A model generated the notes under the pieces. The model saw nothing but the letters and a program-made list of their open reading frames with translations. It searched no databases and was not told where the DNA came from. The position numbers were made by a program, and so were the translations under genes. Below, piece after piece: positions 12,482 to 26,065 of a DNA stretch of 64,000 nt; the stretch's first letter is position 1; every line of letters starts with the position of its first letter. The stretch lies in the NCBI GenBank assembly GCA_021292165.1, contig CM037880.1, positions 211,434,942-211,498,941 of the forward strand, given 5' to 3'. The DNA comes from Shinisaurus crocodilurus. Its lineage: Eukaryota > Chordata > Lepidosauria > Squamata > Shinisauridae.

Positions 12482-13501
12482 AACCTAAAGGCTATAATCA
12501 AATAGCGCTTACCACACCTTGCAAAGACAGACTAAATCTCAAAGCACACGGGATAGCTTAGAATAATGCATAAAGGCCAAGTTTACCAAATGAGGGACAC
12601 CAGAGAAATACCATTTTCTTTTATCACCTCTTGAATCTCTAGTCCTGGGAAAGGCTTATTACAATTTGGGAACACCAGATAAATATAATGTACCACTTCG
12701 GAACAAGGATCAACACTTACCTGACATCATCTACTTCCAATAGTCTGGACAGGGCAGATTAAATGTGAAGAAAAATAAGCACAACCAAGGGAGCAATATA
12801 GGCCGTTACAATATCAATGGATATCCACAATCAATTTCCTCCCTGCCCTACTCCCACAGGCTTCCTATGCCCTTGAACAACGGCCAGGAGTGGGCTAACT
12901 TCAGTCTTCTCTAATCTTTTATTTTAAAGCTATCAGAATGCCTGGTATCCAATGGACTGTATCCAATATTAGACTTAGCTAAGCCCCGTTCATTTCAACG
13001 TGTCTACTCCAAGTAGGACTAACATTGGATACACTCTAATGTGTTTAAATGGACAATGCAGAACTGCATACTTAGGATCTCTTAACACTAACGACATAAT
13101 TAAGCTGTGCACTATGGTCCTGAGTAACACCTTGCTTGAGGGAACCAAGATCCATCAAGTACAACATTCTTTTGCAAGACTCTACTGGTGACCCATGGCT
13201 GGGTTTCTGCACTTCTACATAGTGCTGAACTGAACAATTTTGCTAATGGCTTGTTCTGAAGCTGGTAATCATAGTTTCCTTTGGCCAAAACAGGAAACTC
13301 TGTTGAATAGACACTTCCTGGTTTAATCATGGCTCACGCAAAATGAGTGAAGGATCTGCATGTACAGGAAAGACTCATGCATATATCTCAGCTTAATAAG
13401 TCGAGACAGATCAGCCAAATGCGGCGAATCCCTTTGCCTACCTTTGATGTTTTGTGTATTTATCAACAGCCCTAATAAAAAGAAATAGAACAAAAACAAT
13501 A

Positions 13502-13752
13502 CAGTAATACCTTGGATTGCAAGTAACTTGGTTTGAGAGCGTTTTGCAAAACAAGCAATTTTTAAAGTATTTATTTATTTATTTTTGACTTGATATACAT
13601 GCGACGGCCTGCAGTACAAGTACTGTAGTACAGGTTAAATTAAAAATCTCTGTACAAATTTTTATTGGGGGGATTTCGTTTTGATATAAGAGTGTTTTGG
13701 ATTACAAGCACGTTTCCGGAACGAATTATGCTCTCAATCCAAGGCATGACTG
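13502..13752. mobile_element. Pogo/Tigger-like MITE, copy 2
   Basis: This 251-bp relative of the 10757 element has the left end CAGTAATACCTTGGATTGCA and a diverged right end CCAAGGCATGACTG, flanked by TA. The arms match copy 1 and the centre differs. Confidence 0.82.
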
Positions 13753-13759
13753 TATAAGG

Positions 13760-15689
13760 AAATAAGAGGCAGAACTGGATTCTCTCAGAGTGTGAATTCC
13801 AGGAGTTTCTCCTGGAATGACAGCCAGGATCATCTTCTCATTTCCCGTTGCCAAACATACCAGGGATAAACATACCAGAACATGCCAAGATAAAACATAC
13901 TAGCAGAACATAACATACCAAGGAGCTGTTCATTCAGCTCATGCAGCCATTCCATCAGTTCCTCCATAACTATGCTTCTCCCCATCCCCAAATCATTTAT
14001 AATTCTACCTTCCTGGGTTATTTTGACTTTAGACAAGCAAGGCTATTCACCTTTTCACTAAATACAAGAACAGGATTTCGTGACCTGTAAGGGAGCTAGA
14101 TCAGTGCAGTTTTTACCACACTGCTACACACTCAGCAGAACTCAGCTACAGCCAACAGATGCAGCCCAAGATGGAACTAGATGTTTTGATGTTATCCGAC
14201 ATAATTGCTTAACTTCAAGTTCAAGGCCAGACACAACTAATCCAAAAATACATACCGTACTACAAATCAGAAAAGGTAATGTGGACAGATTCTGTTTTAG
14301 CATCTAGGATTTCAGTAACACAGGCAGTTCTCTGGCAGCTATGGTTCAGGATGCCCCAAATGACACACACCAAAAAGAAAGCTCCTTTTCCTCATCCAAT
14401 CAATCAATTTTACGGTAATGGGATATGCGGCTAAATCTAAAGTCTGAAAAGGTCATGAATGTCACAGCCTTCATTAACAGAAATAAGGACCTAACATTAC
14501 TTGGACTAATCTAATAAGAGTCAAGTAGAATAGAATTCCATAGCAGAATTTGACATCATATACTTGGTCCAGCAGTATGAAACCTTTGGAGAAGATGGCA
14601 CATCAGAAGATGACAGCTGCCTCACGAGGCAAATGAAGTTCAGATAATTTGGTGTGGCATTTCCAAGAGGCATAAGGAGCACTGCACACAAAAAAAAAGC
14701 ACTGCACAAGGAATTCATGGTGCTTTGTATGGAGAACCATATTCAGTTTGTCATCATTTTTTCTGTATAAATGCAGATGGGGAAACTGCACAACAACCAG
14801 AACTGTTGCAGTAATGAAAATCTGTTCTATGGGAATCTGAAAGACTCAAGTATTTAGCCTTGTAAAGTGATGACAGGGAGAAGAGGTTGTAGCATAGGAG
14901 GAAGAATGAATCTTAACAGGCTAAGCCTGTAATTGTAAGAGTCAACTAACAAACTTGCAGATGCATACCAAAATGTCTTAGCACACAAAGGGTCTGCTAT
15001 CCTGTTTGCAGTTTTTCAGGGGGTGGGGGAATAAAAAATGAACTACTAACGTGGTTAGCCTCTGTAAGACACCCCTAAAATCAGGATCACTTCACATATT
15101 ATATGTTTAAACCCAGGATTACATTTTTAAGCCCAGGATGGGTTATGCACACTTAAAATTGTGGCTACAGTTCCAATATTAGCTGCAGCTGTTGAATATA
15201 CACATACTAATCCATAAACTGGGTTTTGTCAACAAAGCTGGGTTTACATCTTGGTAATATATGAAATGGGATAATGCAGAGCATAGCAATTACATCTTCA
15301 AAGGAAAATCCTTTGACTTCCACATCTATGCATCTAATTCTATATGTTAGTGCACACTCACTTGGTTTCTGCACCTCATATCCAAGTTACACCTGAGGAT
15401 ATATTTATTTTAAATACAGCAAAACTTTGCTTAGCTGACAACGACCACAAAGGACTCAAAAGGTTTGTTTAGAACAGGAAAAATGAGTATGTAATCTAAA
15501 AAGTGCTTAATTCAGTTGTTCAAAAGGCACAGAGCAGTCTGAACAGTCGTTCTCTGTGTGATGTGTAGAACAGCTCATTCAAGGCAAAAAAGTAATAGGT
15601 AAACGAAACTTGATCCTTTTGGCACTCGGTAGCCTCTACAATTGCCATTTTTAATTTTTTAAAAATATTTTTTTAAAAAATTATTAGAA
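13760..15689. other. Intronic stretch without recognisable features
   Basis: No convincing repeat ends or coding similarity were found. A loose aaacccaggatt/tttaagcccaggat repetition near 15115-15140 may be a degraded MITE. Confidence 0.55.
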
Positions 15690-16030
15690 TGCCACCGTGT
15701 AGTATCTCGACGGCAGACCTTCTCAGTAGCAGCACCCACCCTGTGGGAAAAAACTCCCATGTGCAGTTCGGGAGGCAGAAAATTTGGCATCTTTTAAACG
15801 CCGCCTGAAAATGCACCTGTTCACCTAGCCTTTCCCTGGCCCGTAATTAAATTAACTATGCTGTCCTATTTCTACTGCTCCTGTACTGCTGTGTATTATT
15901 TTATTATTATATTGTAATCGTATTGTTTTTAAATGTGAATTTTATTGTGATTTTAATATTTGTATGGAAACCGCTTTGGGATTTTTAAAAATATCTAGCA
16001 GTATAAATAGTACAAATAAATAAATAAATT
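15690..16030 (+). mobile_element. L2-like LINE 3' end
   Basis: It has a C-terminal ORF2 remnant (AAPTLW at about 15730, followed by FKRRLKMHLFT-like wording), then a 3' UTR with accgctttgggattttt and an AATAAATAAATAAA tail. Confidence 0.8.
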
Positions 16031-16826
16031 CAGCAACCATGGTGGGGAGGTGTGGCCTGCAAGGGGGGTGGGGTCCAGGGGACAGTTGCCCACCCTTGGT
16101 CTACTGGACCTGATGTCTCTTTCCTCTGCCTTCCTCCCCAAGAGCGAAGCACTGTACTCTTCTGAGCACGTTTGTGAGTTGTTTAGAACAGGAAAAATGA
16201 GTATGTAATCTAAAAAGTGTTTCTACCTTTGACCACAACAATTCTGTGCTTGTGTTTTGTGCTGGAGGTGTGAACTAATGCATTTGTTGCATAGGCATCC
16301 AATTGAGTGCCACCCTGCAGCTGATACAAACAGACCCATTTATATAAGAACAGTCCCATTTAAACGTTTTGGAGATCCAGAACTTCCTAATGATCAGAGA
16401 TCAGAGACAAAATAGCCTCCCTAGTGTCATCAGGGGAGTGAGAACCTCCCTGGCTTAAAATAAAAAAAATGGGGGGGTGTATTATATACAGTATGTGCCC
16501 TGCCTGCTTTTCAGCCAAGATTGGCTACCAAAGTGGTTCACAATTAAACCTCCATACAAATGTATATTACGGATGGGGAAGGGGAGGTACATCAGTGTCT
16601 GCAGAGCAACTCAGGGGCTGCCTGATAGTCAAGATGAGGATTTAAAGAAACAGGAACAGATATTAAGCTGGTACGTAAATTTCATGCCAATAAGCTTGCC
16701 CCTCTAAGATCTCAGAATTCTTCTCCAATTCGTCCCTATTCCCTTGAGGCACTGGATCACGGTGACTGGTGATTGCATGCCAAGTAGCTGGATTAGTCAT
16801 AAAGGGCTAAGACAATTCTCTTAGGG

Positions 16827-16958
16827 CAGTGTTCTCCAACCTTGGATCCCCAGATGTTTTTGGCCTACAGCTCCCAGTATGCCGCAGCAGATGCTGGCTG
16901 GGGCATGCTGGGAGTTGTAGGCCAAAAACATCTGGGGACCCAAGGTTGGAGAACACTG
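16827..16958. mobile_element. Palindromic hAT MITE, copy 2
   Basis: This 132-bp member of the same family has CAGTGTTCTCC termini, and almost its whole length can fold into one hairpin. It has a perfect 8-bp target duplication, tcttaggg, on both sides. Confidence 0.9.
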
Positions 16959-16967
16959 TCTTAGGGC

Positions 16968-17050
16968 ATAATCCTATGCATGCTTAGACAGAAAAAAGCA
17001 TGCTGTGAGCTGTAGGACTTTCTGTCTAAACATGCATAGGATTCTATTTT
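16968..17050. repeat. Short palindromic repeat (AATCCTATGCATG type)
   Basis: The ends cataatcctatgcatgctta and ctaaacatgcataggattct are inverted. Other members or halves occur at 8938-9025, 12956-13040, 19054-19116, 23850-23945, 24825-24895 and 36450-36530, several with the gggacttact core. All are about 60-95 bp, so they resemble very short MITEs. Confidence 0.6.
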
Positions 17051-17231
17051 TAAAGACTCAAGTAGTTTGGGGTTTTATTTTCAGGCTCAGAATAGGATAG
17101 CTGAGTTAGATGAAAATGGGACCTGCCATTTCCTTACTTCCCTCCCCTAAGCCCCAAACACACTCTTCAGGTCTGACAAGGAATAAGAGAACCCTTTGGG
17201 GCCTTCCTGTAGCATGAAGCTCAGCATACTT

Positions 17232-17235
<4 letters not shown>

Positions 17236-17285
<50 letters not shown>
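17236..17285. repeat. (CA)n(TA)n compound microsatellite
   Basis: About 29 bases of CA run straight into about 21 of TA, a cruciform/Z-DNA-prone compound repeat likely to be length-polymorphic. Confidence 0.9.
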
Positions 17286-17717
17286 TAAAGTAAGCTATTA
17301 GATTATGGAAACCTCTTGCCAGAGCTCCATGTTTTATGTTTATTTAATTTAAAAGTTAATAACCTGCTTTTCAACTGATGTTCTCAAAGTGGTTTGCAAA
17401 AAAAAAATTTAAAACCCAAAAAACTTTTTTTTAACAATACCTACATTACAGTCAGATAAACAGTTTATGCGGAAATGTAATAGGCCCTCCTAAAAGGGCT
17501 GACTACATGGATCTGATAAACTGCTATCAGTCCCTACTACAGAAAAAGTCCCTACTACAGTAGAAGGAAACTTCACCACTGATGCTTGTGACACCTACAA
17601 AACCCACCTTATTTCTTGATCTTAAAGTGTAGGGTATAGGTAGGAAAATAAATTATAAACAAATGATCCTACTCCATTTTGTAACACAATACTGTGGATC
17701 CCATAGGTTCATTTATA

Positions 17718-17955
17718 CCATGTTTCCCCGAAAATAAGACCTAGTGTCTTAGGACGATGTTCCAGAAGATGACATGATTGTATTTGAATAAATGTATGGT
17801 ATATTTTTGTACATGAATAAATGTAGACTGTTGTACATGAATAACTGTGGATTGTTGTACATTAAAAAAATAAGACCTACCCCGAAAATAAGACCTAGTG
17901 TGTCTTTTTGTGCCAAAAAAATGTAAGACAGTGTCTTATTTTGGGGGAAACACGG
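17718..17955. mobile_element. TA-flanked MITE (CCRTGTTTCCCC termini)
   Basis: The 238-bp element has inverted ends CCATGTTTCCCCGAAAATAA and TTATTTTGGGGGAAACACGG, each bounded by TA, consistent with a Tc1/mariner-type MITE. The interior holds three imperfect tandem units of the ttgtacatgaataa type (about 17810-17865). Confidence 0.78.
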
Positions 17956-18063
17956 TAGTATGTACATGAATTAAATTATGGAAGATCCTGTAGCAGAAGT
18001 CAACCCAATTCCTTTCGGCTCCATGGAGCAGAGCTCACATTTACACAGAGGACTCATTCAAAC

Positions 18064-18299
18064 AGTGTGGTGTAGTGGTTAGAGTGTTGGACTGGGACTT
18101 AGGAGATCCGGGTTCTAGTCCCCGCTCGGCCATGAAACTCACTGGGTGACTTTGGGCCAGTCACTGACTCTCAGCCTAACCTACCTCAAGGGTTGTTGTG
18201 AGGATAACATGGAGAGGTGGAGGAGGATTATGTAAGCCACCTTGGGTTCCTTGAAGGAAAAAAGGTGGGGTATAAATATAATAAATAAATAAACAAACA
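18064..18299 (+). mobile_element. Sauria-type tRNA-derived SINE
   Basis: It is near-identical in layout to the 11837 copy: TGGTGTAGTGG A box, GGTTCTAGTCC B box, gggtataaatataataaat tail. High similarity between copies suggests fairly recent activity. Confidence 0.88.
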
Positions 18300-18627
18300 T
18301 GAGGGGGCTGACACCAGGCATGTGGCCAGGCTCCATGCATGCAGAGACAGCGAGAACTAATGTTTCGTTGGAGGAGGGACCATTCCAACAGCCCCACAAT
18401 TTGCACAGTCACAGCAGCCTGAAAATGTAGCAGCCATACTTAGAGTGAAAGTGCACTTCTATGTGAATGGAGTCATGTTGGGCTCTAGCCTGAGTGTGAA
18501 CTGGACTTGTACTTCTATGAATTTTGGGACTTTAAATCTAGATGCTTTAGGCTGCAATCCTAATGCTATTCACATTAGTTAAATTTGTATCCTGCCTTTC
18601 CACCAAATGTTGATTGGGAGGAAGAGC

Positions 18628-19052
18628 GCAATCCTATGGCGATAGTCGTAACTTAGCCCCTGACCTCGGAGGCTTACGGTTATCCAATGCAGAGCGGCGG
18701 AGGCGGATCTTCACCTCCCCATCCTCCTGCCCTGCATATTCATTAGATGGGATTTTTTGTCTGTCTAGCTGAAACGTCTCAGAGGGGAGGGAAGGAGGCT
18801 GGAGAGGTTTCAGATCCTGGCCTTTCTAGTCTCCTCCCCTCCCCTCCCTGCCCAGTTTTCCCCCTCTCTGAGGTTATTTTCCTGACCTCGGAGAGCAGCC
18901 GGCATGGTTCTTTCCGTGCCAGCTGTGAGGGGGAGGGGGGGCTGGAACACCAATTCCCAACTCTGAGGTCAGATCACTGTTTCCAACCCCACATCTGGGA
19001 GTTCAAAATATCCTATGGCCCCTCAAATGCTGTCTAGGGGCCATAGGATTGC
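18628..19052. repeat. 425-bp repeat with GCAATCCTATGGC inverted ends, copy 1
   Basis: The ends GCAATCCTATGGC and GCCATAGGATTGC are exact inverted repeats. The interior is GC-rich and contains cctgacctcggagagcagcc and ggcatggttctttccgtgcc. Related copies lie at 36726-37010 (reverse, truncated) and 55466-55884. No target duplication was found, and the class is unknown to me. Confidence 0.65.
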
Positions 19053-19119
19053 TCCCTAAGTCTCACTGAACTCAATGGGACTTACTTCTGAGTAGGCATG
19101 CATGGGATTGCACTGTCCA

Positions 19120-20985
19120 TTTCCTGGAGCATCCACTGTTAAATCTGCCTGCCACACTTCCCACCAAGAACTCATTTTATAACATGCAAAACAGCTATTT
19201 TACTCAGGCTTTAAGAAATATAATTGCTGTTTCCCATAATTTTAATGGTAAAAGATGGACCATTGCTAAAGAGACAATAATAAAGAATGAGCTTTCTTCT
19301 TTGTTGCTTTTTAATACCACAGCAGGCACCAGTTTGGAGCTTGCTGCACACAGTAAAAATAAATAACAAGTATTACAACTGTTTCAGAAAGTTAAATACT
19401 TCATATTTTGTAAGGACAAAAATAAAAAAAAGACTTTTGGTGGTGCCCGCAGGCTTCAAAAGAGTCTAGATAAAACTGAGTAAAACTTGCCGGTATCAGT
19501 ACAATTATATTGTGGCAAACTGAAGGTGGCATGCTTAGCAGAGATAATTCATGGAATAACAGAGAACAAGTAGTCCCCATTAGGATGGCTGCTAAGCTTT
19601 TTCAAAAAATGAGAACTTTCCTCAGAAAAAGAGATGGTGATGGGATGCATTTATGCCCTTTATAGTGCAAGGCTCTCCTGACAACAAATAGAAAATGGCA
19701 AGCAAGTACGATCTAAAATTTTCTTCCATTCTGATGCTCAGGTAGCACAATAAAAAAATGCTGGTGTGGACACACTATGGACTTTATAGGATATACTTAC
19801 GAATCCCATTCCACTGCATGTGTTTTTCAAGTCCGGTTATGCTACAGGCTATTACTTACCATTTGAAGACAAGTTAGCATATAAAGAAAGTTAACACAAT
19901 GCACCAAAGTTTTCCTACTCACACAAGTGCATTTAGAAAACTATGCTTCCCATTTCCAGCCATCAGCACTAAAATAACATTCAGAGTGAAGAATTGAAAA
20001 CAGCTGCTACACAAAAGGTGCAAGCAGACTCCCCACAATCACCCTGCTACACCTACAATCACCCCACTACTGCCTTTTCACATACCCAGCCCTCCAATTG
20101 TCTCACTCCCTATGATTGCCTACCCCACATACACACACCATTTCTCCCACTGCCCCCCAAGCTTATCAGGCAGCAGTAGAGACCCTTGTTATTTCTTTTA
20201 GCTGTAAGAAGCAGTTGGGGCACACTTCAAAAGCACATAGGACCCCAGAGGCATCTTAGGAAAAGGAAAATGGTGGCTGGGAGCACAGCATTCAGCTTTG
20301 AGGTGTGCCCCAGCTGCCAGGTATTTTTTGTAATTAAAAAAGGAAGTTAAGGGGCTTCACAGGAAGCAGGGAGATGTCCAAGGGTGCCTTGGTGTCCATC
20401 GGCACCATGCTGGAGACCCCAAAGTTATACAGATTTGGGTATACATTAACATGGAGCTGCACATAGGCACAGTTCTGCAACTAGTGTACCAATATGATAT
20501 GCACGCACGGATACACGTGCACCACTTTTACATCTTTAAGTGTAAAACCATCTGAACTCAGTGAGATTCTTCCCATGAGCAGTGTGATTTCAGGGGAGCA
20601 GTCTTGCTGGCATACATACTCTGTCCTCAACTGGTACTCCCCTCCCAGGTACCTTATGAGGGTACTCCATCACTTAGACTAAAGCCCTTAAAATTATGTT
20701 ATGCACTCCTGTGTATTTGGCAAATGTGCTAGCTTCTAGCCCAGCCTAACTGGACCAATAGTAGGGTGTCCTCTGGCAGCACTACAGAGAGAAAAGGTCC
20801 CCTAGCACTATAGTTATTCCCCCACTCATTTCTGTTCCAGAAGGGCTTACTCCCAGAACATGGAAGAGTAGGCTTCTGATACAGGCACATGTCCCAAGCA
20901 AGCATGGTAACAGTTCTCTTGGGATCAGATTGTCTTTCTACTAAGGAAGTGGAAAACAGCACAACAATACAGTATTCCTGTTCTT
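19120..20985. other. Intronic stretch without recognisable features
   Basis: Only short open frames without similarity. A degraded LINE tail begins at about 20990. Confidence 0.55.
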
Positions 20986-21139
20986 CATTCATTTCACTCC
21001 ATTTCTATACTGCCTAAAAGCCAAAGCTCCCTGAGCCGTTTACGAAAATTAAAAATCTTACAAATACAATATAGCACATAATATAAAAACCATTTACATA
21101 CAAACATATAAGCAGACAACACTCTCTCCCTATGTATAT

Positions 21140-21143
<4 letters not shown>

Positions 21144-21170
<27 letters not shown>
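21144..21170. repeat. (CA)n microsatellite
   Basis: There are 13-14 uninterrupted CA units following a LINE-like tail fragment (20990-21070). Confidence 0.9.
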
Positions 21171-21174
21171 ATTT

Positions 21175-23128
21175 TAACTATCAACAATAGGAAATCCCAG
21201 GACCCGATTAAAAACCTTCTTGACCTTTCTCCACTCTACAAACAGGTTATTTGAAAACCCTGAAAAATACAGAGTCCTCCAAATTTTCAAATCCAAGAGC
21301 TATATAAAATAAAGCTGTTACTGAAGTGAACAGCTCGGCTCTTTTGATAGTAATGATTTGAGTGCCAGGGACAGTACACAGCTGATTAATGCTGAACAGT
21401 GCAGCCCGAGTCAACTCTTCCAAGCAAGATCAGGCTAAGGGTTAAGCTACATTTCTCACTTTTAATTGCACAGGCCATTGAGGTATACCGTTTGAGACTA
21501 GCTATCTCCTACAATTATCAGACTCCGGAGGTCACCAATTAGAACCCTGCAAGGATTTGAATTAAAAAGAAGGCTTTGCGATTAGGTGAAGTAATGATCC
21601 AAAAAAGAGATTAGTTCTGTTCAGCCTGCACTCATTATAAAAACCATTTCCTTTGTGTGAAGATTCAATGTCTCGTTTATCCTCCTGGCGTTATCACACC
21701 ACGGGACAGAACTACGATTGCACAGAGGCAGCACAGGAGTACATTTAGATATTGCTGGATGTGAGAGACAATCCTCTGGCTTTTGCCACTCCTCTCGAAC
21801 CAGGGATGCAGTATGATTAGGAGCACAGAAAACCCTGCAAGTCACCAACTCTGTGTGCAATTAGCTGCTGCTTCTCTTGGTGAATGAGGGACTCATTTAA
21901 TTCAGAGCAAAGTCCCATGACCAGATATTCCCAGGCATAGTAATCTGAATGACTTCCAAAGACTCAGGCTGAATTGGTAGGACATCTAACAAGCCAAGAG
22001 GAAAAGGTAGGGGACTTCATAACAGCAGCTCCTGATGAGACCAACACAGCCTGTGAAAATTCAGTTCTGACAGTCCCCCTCCAATGTTCTTGGGGATGCT
22101 TATTGGGCTATATCCAATACTGGCTGCCCCACTGACAGAAGACATCTATCAGCAGAATGGGGGTGGGTGGGTAATTTTCAACACTCTCTCCTCCTCCCTG
22201 CAGCTCCCTCACCCCTCCCCACTGAGGAAAAGGGGATCCTCCAGATACATTTTGTGGTATTTGCAGTGGGCTGCAGGGGGAGGGGGAATTGCCAAAAATC
22301 AACCCCCTCCCCATTCTGCTGGCAGACATCAGTAGAGGGACCAGCTTTGGATACAGCCCAAAGACCTGAATGCCCCAAGTGGAGAAGCCCAGGCCAGGAA
22401 GTTCAGCCCATCAGTTCCAGAAAAGGCCATCAGCAACTTGACAGAATTCAGCTGCTTTATTATTTCAGTTTTTGTATCTTTTTGTCTGAGTATTTTTTAG
22501 CTAGAAGGCAACATATGGGTGCAGTGTACTCTCCCAGCAAATAAATAATTATGGATTTTTCTGGTCCTGATAATTTTTGTAGACATTTAAGAATCTTTTA
22601 TTTGCCAAGATAGAAAAAGCATGGTAAAATGCAACACAGCAGTTAACTTTCCTGAAAATATTACTTTTACCCAAACCTGAGTGCCAACAAAAATAGACTT
22701 GTGTTAAATGTTATGTGGGTGGAGCCAGTGCCCAGTAAATATTATGAATATCTTTTCCTCTCACATCCACCATATTACTGTGATCATTATTTCCCTATTT
22801 CGAGTATCATATCCTATAGGCTCTTCTTTCAGATGACCCAATCCAGAGATGATGCACATGCAGAAGCAGAAATGGGGATACGCACCAGACTAAAAGAAAT
22901 GCAGTGCTGATGGGCGATGTTGTTAGGTTCCTGATCTGGAGGAGATCCACATAAAGTGCTTCTGAAACAGTGGGCTTGGACCTTGGATACCCAAGTTCAG
23001 GTTCTGCCTTTGCCATCTGGGTCATTGTACAGTATCACCTCACAGGTTTGTTGGGAGATTAAACATGAGTAAGATGGCAAAAGAACATCGTATGGAACAA
23101 GCAGCCTCCGCGAATATTCCAACTGTAA
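21175..23128. other. Intronic stretch without recognisable features
   Basis: A GC-rich, low-complexity patch at 22150-22350 produces overlapping open frames on both strands, but none resembles a protein family. Confidence 0.55.
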
Positions 23129-23130
23129 TA

Positions 23131-23462
23131 CAGGTAGTCCCCAGGTTATGAACGTCCGACTTATGGACAACTCCTCGTTACGAACGGACCACCATTAAAA
23201 AATAGGGATGGGCGCCCAGCCCGGCAACCGACGCGCGGGGCAGTCTGCAAGCACTCCTGCTGTGCAATCCGAGCCTCCAGCAAGTGCCAGCTGAGGCACC
23301 TGCCAGACTTCCGGGTTCCCCAGCTCTACGTCCTTTACGTATAGAGTTTACGGCCACAATTTGCGTAAATGTATATTATGCTATACTGTTCAGACTTACC
23401 TACAAATTCAACTTAAAGAGATTCTTAAGAACGGAACTCGTTCGTGACCTGAGGACTGGCTG
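23131..23462. mobile_element. Pogo/Tigger-like element, CAGGTAGTCCCC family, copy 1
   Basis: The 332-bp element has inverted termini CAGGTAGTCCCCAGGTTATG and GACCTGAGGACTGGCTG, flanked by TA. It contains a GC-rich middle (about 23210-23330) and an AT-rich right half. Confidence 0.75.
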
Positions 23463-23469
23463 TACTGCT

Positions 23470-26065
23470 TCCCACAGCTTCTTCACATTGTATCACATCC
23501 TCAACCCTTTTCCTTTCCATCTTTGCCGATCTTGTAGTTAAGTTTTCTTCTTCCACTTTCCATCTTCTCTGCCCTTCTCATTCAGTATTTCTCTCCTCCT
23601 CCTCCTCCTCCTCCCCCCCCCCATTCAGCAGTACTAAGAGCCTAGGGAAAATTGTCTTAAACCTATGTCCAAGGCTGCTTTGCAGTGCCCACTCTGCATT
23701 TAGAAGTTCGATCCCATGCAGTGCTTGCAGAGCTGCAAATTAAGTTCCCTTTTCAAACTCAGGAGGAAGTAAAACCACTCCTGTGAGGGTCACAGAAAGG
23801 AATTATAAAGAGACAGAAGAGAGTTACTGCCAAGCTGCTGGGTGATTGACAGCATAATCCTGTGTGTGTTTACCCCAAAGTGCCACTGTATTTAATAGAG
23901 CTTACTTACTCTCAGGAAGGTTTGCATAGGATTGGATTGCTTTGCTTAGGGGCGTTGCTAGACACGTAAGATTTGGGCCTCAGGCTCCTGGGTCACAAAT
24001 CTACATATGCTAATTGATATCTATATATGCAAATTTAAATATTACTAGGATTTAATTACATGCCAGCCAATTTCCCATCCAAATCTCAGCAAATAGAATT
24101 TGTTAATCTGCATCCCAGACCCATATCCTAAATCAGTAGCTCCTATACAGTAACTATTACTTTGCAATGACTCTGAACAGGTGTGAACAAATGCCCAAGT
24201 AAGAGTGGCTGGTTAGCTTTTTCATGAACCCTTTCATCCACACCCATGTAATGCAGCTTGGGGGGGGGGGGGGAACCCTTCCATTAGCACCATGGAAGGT
24301 CCCCATCCCCCCACAGCTTAATTGTCATGCTTGTGGGAGGGTGCTGAAGCATGTGGGGAGATTCAACCCAGCTGCAATCCCCCTTGAAATTGCTCCAAGA
24401 ATGGCAATTAAGGTGTGTGGGGGGGGAATCCCTCCCTTGGCACCAATGGACACTCAGGGCTCTGGTAATAGATTTCATTGCTGGGGCCCAGGCTAGCAAT
24501 GCCTCTGCACTTAAGCGTCTCTTCCTCTGGATCTCGTGGACTACAAGGGACCGTGGAGCAGCACAGTTTAATAAGCGGCACCTCCTTTTTAAAAAAAAAA
24601 TCAGTAAGAAAATATAAAGAACTGCACTATCACCTGCACTCTGGGCAGTCACGTTCTAGAACAGAAGCCCTCTGAACACAACATTGCTGAATGTCAAGTA
24701 TTTGATATAGCTCAAAACATGACAGGTTGTGCTAGTAAACGGTTTTTGCACCTATTTATTCCCATTAAATAAAGATGTTTGTGTGCCTGGAGAAAAGGTT
24801 ACTTTGCAAAAGGTTCTACTGCAGGCATGTTGATCCTATACCGAGACCAGTGGGACTTCCTTCCAAGCAATGGATAGGATTGGGCTGCCAGTCACTTCAA
24901 CCAAGAATCGCATCACTCATTAATGTTCCTTACAATGCCAGTGCACTTGTTGTCTGTTATGGTTTTCAGACAAGGCAATGAAGCAGTAAGAAATAAAGCT
25001 GAACCTTTCACACATTATGCACTTTCATTTTGTTCCATTTATATATGCAAGCATGAACCTGTGCAATGTAGAGCTACATAGAAAGCAGAAGAGGCATTTT
25101 ATAAAGAGGAACAGAAATGAGAGCCAACAGCTGTAAGATACCACAAACATGAAGAGCAGCTGCAATGACTAGAAAGTTCCCACACATCTCAACAGTATCT
25201 TCACCGAGGGAAAATACTCCCTACTACTCAGCTCAACAATGTATTGTTGGTTGAGTTTGTTTTACTTTACTGTAGCGTACAGCTTTTTGGTGAAGGAGCA
25301 ATAACTGTATTTTCCCTTGATAAAGATGTTGTCAAAAACGTACTGATCCTTGCAGCTGGCTTTTTTGCACATTTTTATCAAAGGCCTACCATCAATAGGC
25401 CCTCCCTATTACAAATGGCAATACTAAAAGCAATTTACCCAGTTTCCCCACCTTATAGACCTTATTCATTTGTTAATCAATGTTAAGGACACAAATATAG
25501 GATTGGCCTTTAAAGCAGGGAACTATCCATCAGAGTCGAACTACTCTGATGGATATAACATGTTCTCCAACTTAAGAACTGTAGCAAGACCCAAGGGGTT
25601 CCATATTTTCATATTAGTAGGGGTCATGCTTAACTTTTCCCAACAGGGCATTTTCCTAACTATATCATGCTGCCTGCCCAACCTGTTTTTGCACTTGGGG
25701 AGGGGGGAGATCACATGCCTTTTCCCCCTCTACAGGAAGAAAAACAGCTTAGGAAAAACAATTCTTAGGATTTTTAGGAGTTTATACGGAGGACTCTTCA
25801 GCAATTAGTTAGCTGGAGGCAAACAGTACACGTGCACACACAGTGCCAAATTTGGAACTTCCCATGGTTAGTGTTGGGGGGGGAAGACCATCAGGAGACA
25901 CACCCCACCTCATGTCTGGTTCAGCCCTCTTTAAAAACAGACATGGCAGGGCTACAGAAAGTTCTTCCCCCTATTTCATTCTCCCATCCCTTTCCATATT
26001 GTGTAGTTTCATTTACTCATGAAGCCATGTACTTCCCTGTCCCACATCATTAACTGCTGAGGACA
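23470..26065. other. Intronic stretch, mostly unannotated
   Basis: It holds a (TCC)n run near 23592-23620, short palindromic repeat halves (23850-23945, 24825-24895) and a G14 run. No gene is visible. Confidence 0.5.

Noticed and set aside
16827..16958. A microRNA gene in the long hairpin
   Set aside because: The hairpin is explained by a hAT MITE with a target duplication. No evidence of processing can be seen in sequence.
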